Shown piece after piece: positions 59,545 through 64,000 of a DNA stretch of 64,000 nucleotides. Positions within the stretch are counted from its first letter, which is position 1. Every line of letters begins with the position of its first letter. The notes beneath the pieces were generated by a model. The model was not told where the DNA came from. It made no database searches and saw nothing but the letters and a program-made list of their open reading frames with translations. The stretch comes from Lachnospiraceae bacterium GAM79. GTDB lineage: Bacteria > Bacillota > Clostridia > Lachnospirales > Lachnospiraceae. The DNA lies in assembly GCA_003584705.1 (NCBI GenBank), contig AP018536.1, forward strand, positions 3,782,001 to 3,846,000, read 5' to 3'. A program made the translations under genes and the position numbers.

Positions 59545-61062
59545 ATGAAAAAAACAACTATTTTAACCTTGATAACCGTATGTATTTTATCTTTTGCTTC
59601 CTGTGGCAAGCAGGAAACCACATCCGGCAATGAATCCATCACTGCTACTGTTGAATCCGCACAGGCAGAAACCACAGTGCCGGAGGAAACAGAAACAGAA
59701 GAATCAAAAACGGAGTCACTCCCCTGGATTCCACTCTCAAGTTTAGAAACACATCCGGAGTTAAGAGCAGCCTTTGAGGAATATGTAGAAGTAACAGGAA
59801 CCACAGGCAACAAAGAGGGTAACTTATACACGAATCCATTAACAACACAGCCAGACCAGAATATCACGTTGCTTTTAGCAATAAAAAATCAATACTTTCG
59901 AGGCTATATGATGGTACTGTCGTCTGTTTTAAAGCTTGGTGAAATGTCAATAGAATATTATGCAGATATAGATGCAGATTATGCGAATGCTCCCTATGCA
60001 ACGATCAATGCCTACTTTGAATTGCTTCCAGACCAAGAAGAAAGACAGTTTGATGGAGATGTCCCCCTTTCAAGAGCACAGGCAATGACGTTAATAATGA
60101 GAGCAATGACTCAGGTAAATGAAGCACAGGCACCAGAAACAGACAGTGACTTCACAGCAAAAGTAGGAGAAACACAATATACCAATTTTGCCGCACCAAT
60201 GGATGAATATGCCTATGTGAATACTTCGACTGGTTTAAATGAAGAGACTTTTACGTCAGCAATGTCAAGAGGAGAGTACATTTATCTGTTAGCAAACTAT
60301 TATAGCCAAGACTACCAGACATATATGGATAAACATGGTTTTAAAAACAACATCTATCTTGAAGATGTAGTAATATCCACCGTATCCGATGCAGGAGACA
60401 TCAGTTTTTCAGATGCAATCTCTGATCCTGGTAAGGGAGTTCCATCTGATATGTATAAAGCATTTGAAATAGCTACTAATATGGAGTTAATTTCAGAATC
60501 AGACTTAGAAGATTGGGATGCAGCAATTACAAAAGGTGAAGCGGTCAGATTATTTACGACAATGTCATTCATGTATTATCATGTAGCAGGTGATGGTAGT
60601 TTAATGGATGAAATTGCCGAGAACATCATTTATCCTGATGTAAATCCGGAGGATGTAGATCCCAAGGCAACCAACATAGATGGAGACATCGCCTTTGCCC
60701 TTGGAAAACAAGAATTTAATGAAGTGACAGAAGAATATGGTGGTTATGAACCGTGGACGGGATATGCACAATCTCAAGGAGCAGATGGAACTATAGGTTG
60801 GTGCTGGGTTTACGACACTGGCAAAGGAGCAGGTTCCGAAGAAAGCTATGCCGTTTACATGAAAGAAGGCTCCCCACGATATGGAGAAGTCTTCCACGTA
60901 GGAGATTACTTACCTGATGGTTCCCTATTCACAGGAGCCAACCATCAGGAATATCGTATGGCTGAAAACAGGATATTATTAAGAATGTATGAAAATGGTG
61001 AATTGGGTGGAACAATAGTAACAGAAGATGAAAATGGCATGTTACATATCATAGTAGAATAG
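59545..61062 (+). CDS. Large acidic lipoprotein of unknown function
   Basis: 505 residues. Lipoprotein signal MKKTTILTLITVCILSFASC with lipobox FASC. A Thr/Glu-rich linker (TVPEETETEESKTES) leads to an acidic domain: PWIPLSSLETHPELRAAFEEY, DVPLSRAQAMTLIMRAMTQV, MSRGEYIYLLANYYSQDY, GWCWVYDTGKGAGSEESYAVYMKEG. The repeated SRAQAM/SRGEYI pattern recalls SLH-like segments, but I cannot confirm it. Codon third positions are much more A/T-rich than in the upstream genes, suggesting transfer. It lies just before the CRESS-type replicon. Confidence 0.6.
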   Translation: MKKTTILTLITVCILSFASCGKQETTSGNESITATVESAQAETTVPEETETEESKTESLPWIPLSSLETHPELRAAFEEYVEVTGTTGNKEGNLYTNPLTTQPDQNITLLLAIKNQYFRGYMMVLSSVLKLGEMSIEYYADIDADYANAPYATINAYFELLPDQEERQFDGDVPLSRAQAMTLIMRAMTQVNEAQAPETDSDFTAKVGETQYTNFAAPMDEYAYVNTSTGLNEETFTSAMSRGEYIYLLANYYSQDYQTYMDKHGFKNNIYLEDVVISTVSDAGDISFSDAISDPGKGVPSDMYKAFEIATNMELISESDLEDWDAAITKGEAVRLFTTMSFMYYHVAGDGSLMDEIAENIIYPDVNPEDVDPKATNIDGDIAFALGKQEFNEVTEEYGGYEPWTGYAQSQGADGTIGWCWVYDTGKGAGSEESYAVYMKEGSPRYGEVFHVGDYLPDGSLFTGANHQEYRMAENRILLRMYENGELGGTIVTEDENGMLHIIVE

Positions 61063-61198
61063 AAAATAGAATGGGAAAGTCACCAGTGGCTTTCCCATTC
61101 ATCATTTTAGAAAAATACAAACCCCGATATATTATGTCACCCACTGTACGATCAGACACAGGTATTGTGAAACACAGAATTTATTAGAAAGAAGTGCT

Positions 61199-61288
61199 GA
61201 CCGGAGCGGAGCGTAGACATCGAACTTTCGAGCCCTGGCAGGGCTCGAAAAAAAGAACGATACCGATTTGGTATCGTTCTTTTTTCAA
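61199..61288. repeat. Hairpin cluster at the replicon boundary (R3)
   Basis: GACCGGAGCGGAGCGTAGAC (61199-61218, R3 version of the GAAGCG repeats) is followed by TTTCGAGCCCT/AGGGCTCGAAA (61226-61250) and a terminator-like AAAAAGAACGATACC/GGTATCGTTCTTTTT (61252-61287). Confidence 0.6.
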
Positions 61289-61299
61289 GCGCGAGACGG

Positions 61300-61379
61300 G
61301 GATCGAAGCCTTTTCCCCCGTTGCAAGGGTTTTCCAACGGCTTGCCCGTGGAAACCTTGCAACGGGGAGAGGTCGATCC
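61300..61379. repeat. 80-base long structured inverted repeat
   Basis: Outer pair GGATCGA/TCGATCC, then CCCCGTTGCAAGG/CCTTGCAACGGGG (13 bp perfect, 61316-61328 and 61355-61367) around TTTTCC-AACGG-CTTG-CCCGT-GGAAA. An element edge, single-strand origin or attachment structure would look like this. No gene is visible. Confidence 0.55.
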
Positions 61380-61414
61380 GTCCGCTTCACTGGCTATTAT
61401 GTTTCTCTCCTGCC

Positions 61415-61460
61415 AAAAGTTGGGGAGCCGCCGTAGGCGGCAGTATTACCCCCAACTTTT
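61415..61460 (+). other. Putative rolling-circle replication origin (CRESS type)
   Basis: 11-bp perfect stem AAAAGTTGGGG/CCCCAACTTTT (61415-61425, 61450-61460). It encloses an inner 6-bp hairpin GCCGCC-GTA-GGCGGC and the single-stranded CAGTATTAC (61441-61449). The AGTATTAC part equals eight of nine bases of the circovirus nonanucleotide TAGTATTAC and resembles geminivirus TAATATTAC, which Rep cuts before the final AC. It lies 103 bases before the Rep gene. Confidence 0.6.
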
Positions 61461-61548
61461 GAGACATGAGACATTGTACCATAACTCCCTTATATTGTCT
61501 ATGTTTCTTCATGTCTCACTTGTTTTGTAACTTTTGAGACATGAGACA
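61460..61548. other. TGAGACA iterons between origin and rep
   Basis: TGAGACA is present as tandem pairs at 61460-61473 and 61535-61548, with an inverted copy TGTCTCA at 61512-61518. The two pairs lie inside a 21-base perfect direct repeat starting at 61454 and 61529. Position and spacing suit Rep recognition or autoregulation of the rep promoter. Confidence 0.65.
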
Positions 61549-61562
61549 TAAGGGGTTTATAT

Positions 61563-62567
61563 ATGGGAAAAAGGAAAACAGATATTGATAATGTACAAAA
61601 ATTAAGACGTTGGCAGATTACCATTAACAATCCTATTGATAAGGGTTGGACGCACGAAGCTTTGAAGAATGTACTTCAAGAAATGAGTGTTGTTTACTGG
61701 TGTATGGCTGATGAACAAGCTTCTACTTTTCATACGCATATCTATGTTGTATTCAAAAATCAAGTTCGATTAGAAACCATGTGTAATAAGTTTAAAGGTG
61801 GTCATTTTGATGTTTGTGAGGGTAATTCTCGGCAAAATCGTGATTATGTTTTCAAAGAGGGGAAGTGGTTGGATTCTGAAAAAGGAACTACTAATTTCCG
61901 TGATTCACATGAGGAATGGGGTGTTTTACCGGAAGAAAGTCAAGGCAGACGGGCGGATATGGCAGAGTTGTATGATCTCATAAAACAAGGGTGTTCTAAC
62001 TATGAGATTCTTGAAACAAATCCCCGTTTTATTCTTCACATGGATAAGGTAGAACGGGCGAGACAGATTGTTAGGGAAGAAAAGTTTAAGAAATTATGGC
62101 GGTGGGTTGAAACTACTTATATTTGGGGAACTACCGGAGCAGGTAAAACCCGTAGTGTTATGGATGAATATGGTTATAGTAATGTTTATCGGGTTACTGA
62201 TTATGAACATCCTTTTGATTCCTATAAAGGTCAAGATGTTCTTGTGTTTGAAGAGTTCCGCAGCAGTCTCCGTATAGATGATATGTTGAAATATTTAGAC
62301 GGTTATCCGTTAGAACTTCCTGCACGATATATGAACCGTGTTGCATGCTTTACAAAAATATTTATTATATCAAACATTGATATACGTAACCAGTATCCCA
62401 ATATACAGAAAGAGGAAAAGGAGACTTGGAATGCTTTTTTACGGAGAATAAAAACCGTGAAAGTATACATAAATGATACTGTCCGTGAAATGCCCTTAGA
62501 TACATATTTGAAATATGAGTATCCTTTTTTAATAAGCACTCCTTTTGATAGTGAGGTGATACAATGA
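61563..62567 (+). CDS. rep: CRESS-type replication initiator (HUH endonuclease plus SF3 helicase)
   Basis: 334 residues. HUH motif I RRWQITINNP (15-24), motif II HTH as FHTHIYVVF (His57 and His59), motif III DYVFKEGKW with Tyr95-x-x-Lys98. SF3 helicase Walker A GTTGAGKT (189-196), Walker B VLVFEEF (226-232) and motif C IFIISN (Asn271). This is the order of circovirus/geminivirus Rep and of plasmid and phytoplasma relatives. It should nick the origin at 61442-61449 and unwind the DNA. No RBS is clear upstream; GGGG lies 9 bases before ATG. A small ORF overlaps its stop. Confidence 0.9.
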   Translation: MGKRKTDIDNVQKLRRWQITINNPIDKGWTHEALKNVLQEMSVVYWCMADEQASTFHTHIYVVFKNQVRLETMCNKFKGGHFDVCEGNSRQNRDYVFKEGKWLDSEKGTTNFRDSHEEWGVLPEESQGRRADMAELYDLIKQGCSNYEILETNPRFILHMDKVERARQIVREEKFKKLWRWVETTYIWGTTGAGKTRSVMDEYGYSNVYRVTDYEHPFDSYKGQDVLVFEEFRSSLRIDDMLKYLDGYPLELPARYMNRVACFTKIFIISNIDIRNQYPNIQKEEKETWNAFLRRIKTVKVYINDTVREMPLDTYLKYEYPFLISTPFDSEVIQ

Positions 62568-62734
62568 AAAATTGTGATTTGTTCGTATGTCGGTATGTGG
62601 AGTCTTGTATTGTGGGTGTTAGTTGTGAAAACGGTATGTATCCGGTATGTAAGTTTCAATTATGTCATGTGTGCTGTTTTAAAGATAAGTGCAAGAAAAA
62701 AGAAAATATTTTATTACAGAAAGAGGGAAAATGA
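62564..62734 (+). CDS. Small cysteine-rich protein (56 residues)
   Basis: Starts at ATG 62564, overlapping the rep stop in an ATGA arrangement with GAGGTG upstream. The product has nine cysteines (NCDLFVCRYVESC, GVSCENGMYPVC, FQLCHVCCFKDKCK), probably metal-binding. It is too short for routine gene calls. Translationally coupled to rep, so a replicon accessory such as a regulator or zinc protein is plausible. Confidence 0.65.
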   Translation: MKNCDLFVCRYVESCIVGVSCENGMYPVCKFQLCHVCCFKDKCKKKENILLQKEGK

Positions 62735-62736
62735 TT

Positions 62737-63000
62737 ATGTTTAATTGTGATAGCTATACTGGTGTAACTTGTGTTGATGGTGGTTGTCCGGATGCTCTTG
62801 CGGAAGAATACTCTGATTATGGTTATGCTCATACAGATTGTTCCGAGTGTGCTTATTATAGAGGATGCAAGGATTGTTATTTTAATCGTGAATCACGTTG
62901 TGCTGTATATGATAAGGATATTCAGTGGGTATTGACGATTGAAGAGAAAAAACTGCTTGAAAGTGTATATTCAAAAGAAAGTGAGGAATTTTATGAGTGA
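62737..63000 (+). CDS. Cysteine-rich protein (87 residues)
   Basis: Start set at MFNCDSYTGVTCVDGG; an ATG at 62731 overlapping the previous stop is equally possible, and GAGGG precedes both. Nine cysteines: CDSYTGVTC, CPDAL, CSECAYYRGCKDC and SRCAV, a zinc-binding pattern of CxxC and CxxxC type, followed by EEKKLLESVYSKESEEFYE. Function unknown; part of the same unit. Confidence 0.65.
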   Translation: MFNCDSYTGVTCVDGGCPDALAEEYSDYGYAHTDCSECAYYRGCKDCYFNRESRCAVYDKDIQWVLTIEEKKLLESVYSKESEEFYE

Positions 63001-63280
63001 TTTTGAGTATTATAACGATTTAGATTCACACCCGTTTTCAGGACTGTTGAAGCTGTCAATACCGTTTAATGTAAAGGTAAAAAATGATGAATATATAGAA
63101 AGATTTTTTAATGGTACACCAAATTATGGACAAGTAAAAGATGTTACTATTGGTAAGGTTTATACAATTTATGCAGTAGAGGGATATGGAGATGTTGCGG
63201 ACTTTATTTTTATTAATGATGTTGGTATAGAGACAAGATTGGGAAGTTTCTTTTTTGAAGATGTTGTAAAGAACTGTTGA
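62993..63280 (+). CDS. Hypothetical protein of the replicon (95 residues)
   Basis: ATG at 62993 overlaps the previous stop by 8 bases, with GAGG upstream. A soluble beta-rich protein (DSHPFSGLLKLSIPFNVKVKND, YGQVKDVTIGKVYTIYAVEGYG, FIFINDVGIETRLGSFFFED). I recognise no family. It ends just before a terminator, closing the rep-containing unit. Confidence 0.6.
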   Translation: MSDFEYYNDLDSHPFSGLLKLSIPFNVKVKNDEYIERFFNGTPNYGQVKDVTIGKVYTIYAVEGYGDVADFIFINDVGIETRLGSFFFEDVVKNC

Positions 63281-63302
63281 TTTTCAGCAGTTCTTTTTTT
63301 TT
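63268..63302 (+). terminator. Terminator of the rep unit
   Basis: AAGAACTG / CAGTTCTT stem around TTGATTTTCAG, followed by eight T residues; immediately after the last coding base. Confidence 0.85.
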
Positions 63303-63304
63303 AT

Positions 63305-63407
63305 GAAAGTGTACTTTCAACATTATGTACATGATGCACATATTTTGAAGATATATTATGTACATAATGTCAATGTACATCATGTACATAATGTGCTATT
63401 ATATAAT
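63305..63407 (+). promoter_or_regulatory. Operator array with palindromes upstream of the second transcription unit
   Basis: Palindrome GAAAGTGTACTTTC (63305-63318), then ATTATGTACATGATG (63322), palindromic ATTATGTACATAAT (63355-63368) and ATGTACATCATGTACATAAT (63373-63392), ending before TATAAT at 63402-63407. Repeated TGTACAT units would suit a dimeric repressor or a further iteron set. The sequence 63281-63471 contains no gene. Confidence 0.6.
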
Positions 63408-63471
63408 TGTAAGGAAGATTGAAAGTGCACAATCAATCAGAATCAAGGGTTAAGGAAAGAGGTAAAAAAAT

Positions 63472-63693
63472 ATGGATATTTTTATTAAGGAGTATAACGC
63501 AAAAGTTAAGACTTTAGAGTTTGTTAAGAAAGCGTATGGAAAATGTAATTTTGGTTCGGTTGATTCAAGTTATCAGTATTTACTGGGTTATGCAAATGCT
63601 TTATATGATTGTGGTCTGATTACTTCTATTGATTTGCAAAAGGCTTTTGATATAACTGAAAAGCTGTTTGAAGAATTTAAGGAATTGTTGTAG
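63472..63693 (+). CDS. Hypothetical protein (73 residues)
   Basis: Starts at ATG with AAAGAGGTAAAAAAAT upstream. A mostly helical, soluble protein (FIKEYNAKVKTLEFVKKAYGK, SYQYLLGYANALYDCGLITSIDLQKAFDITEKLFEEFKELL). No family recognised. Same strand and immediately ahead of the SprT-like gene. Confidence 0.55.
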   Translation: MDIFIKEYNAKVKTLEFVKKAYGKCNFGSVDSSYQYLLGYANALYDCGLITSIDLQKAFDITEKLFEEFKELL

Positions 63694-63736
63694 CTGTCCT
63701 ATCGGCTTGACGGGGATTAAAAAGGAGAAAAAGTCT

Positions 63737-64000
63737 ATGAAAGAATTAGTTAAAATCAGTCGTGTAAGTGGTATGTTAGAAAAAATGTATCGACAGCTTA
63801 ATCAAGATAAATTTAACGGAGAACTTGAAGATCCTATTATTACAATTCAATCTACTCCGAGAGCATACGGACATGTTACTTGTGGTAAGGTATGGAAAAG
63901 CAAGGATATAGCACGATATGAGTTAAATATAGGCGCAGGCACTTTAGATAGACCTATTGAAAATGTAGTTTCAACATTATTACATGAAATGGTACATATT
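63737..64000 (+). CDS. SprT-like zinc metallopeptidase, 3' end outside window
   Basis: Starts MKELVKISRVSGMLEKMYRQ with AAAGGAGA 10 bases before the ATG; 88 residues are visible and the frame is open at the end. LHEMVHI is the HExxH zinc motif of SprT-like domains, preceded by ITIQSTPRAYGHVTCGKVW and ELNIGAG, as in SprT/Spartan proteins. Such small SprT-like proteins occur often on plasmids and phages in Bacillota. The rest of the protein lies beyond the window. Confidence 0.75.
   Translation, partial: MKELVKISRVSGMLEKMYRQLNQDKFNGELEDPIITIQSTPRAYGHVTCGKVWKSKDIARYELNIGAGTLDRPIENVVSTLLHEMVHI

Overview
The window looks like a chromosomal segment of a low-to-mid GC, spore-forming Bacillota, most likely a gut Lachnospiraceae. 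This is inferred from the gene families (YesN-type regulator, GerA/SpoVAF-like and YtaF-like sporulation membrane proteins, SLC13/ArsB carrier, several GH5 and heparinase-like enzymes), the strong GGAGG ribosome binding sites and the polar lipoprotein signals. No database search was possible; families are named from recognisable motifs.

Layout. 0-8.2 kb: end of an AraC-type response regulator, a heparinase II/III-like enzyme, a sugar-binding lipoprotein plus membrane diguanylate cyclase pair, a decayed chemotaxis receptor, a duplicated-domain membrane protein and a PilZ (c-di-GMP) protein. 8.25-10.17 kb: a group II intron placed just after the hsp20 terminator. 10.2-22.5 kb: mostly core genes: hsp20, a DUF4352-type lipoprotein, a cupin, luxS and the MTA/SAH nucleosidase (activated methyl cycle), an M42 peptidase, GtrA, a 2-hydroxyacid dehydrogenase, pgi, a TSCPD protein, murG, cutC, a HAD phosphatase and a GNAT. 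22.5-48 kb: an accessory region. It contains a mobilizable element (about 25.97-34.31 kb: MATE/MarR cargo, MobQ relaxase, RSF1010-like oriT, Xis, XRE repressor, frameshifted tyrosine integrase), a decayed relative (about 34.96-38.2 kb, MFS cargo) and a third copy of the element end (38.44 kb). These alternate with short, almost always minus-strand, single-gene units (small membrane proteins, hydrolase, GNAT, DUF1848, flavodoxin, Fic, methyltransferases, and a 134-residue gene present twice). Many of the units begin with the same roughly 18-bp motif. 48.8-59.5 kb: tRNA-Pro(CGG), a four-gene operon (RsmF-like and RluA-like rRNA modification enzymes, a PerM/AI-2E-type permease, an O-antigen-ligase-like protein), a GH5 lipoprotein, a TIGR01440 protein, an anion carrier, and YtaF and SpoVAF-like proteins. 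59.5-64 kb: a large lipoprotein, then an apparent CRESS-type rolling-circle replicon. It has a Rep with HUH endonuclease and SF3 helicase motifs. Upstream lies an 11-bp stem-loop that carries AGTATTAC, flanked by TGAGACA iterons. Small cysteine-rich proteins and a SprT-like metallopeptidase follow, the last running off the window.

Most interesting: the bacterial CRESS-Rep replicon with a visible circovirus/geminivirus-like origin; the repeated boundary motif that both starts single-gene units and forms the right end of the integrative element; a family of hairpin repeats with a GAAGCG-N-AGCG core, for which a filled and an empty site can be compared inside the window; and coiled-coil proteins encoded in a second frame inside the relaxase gene.
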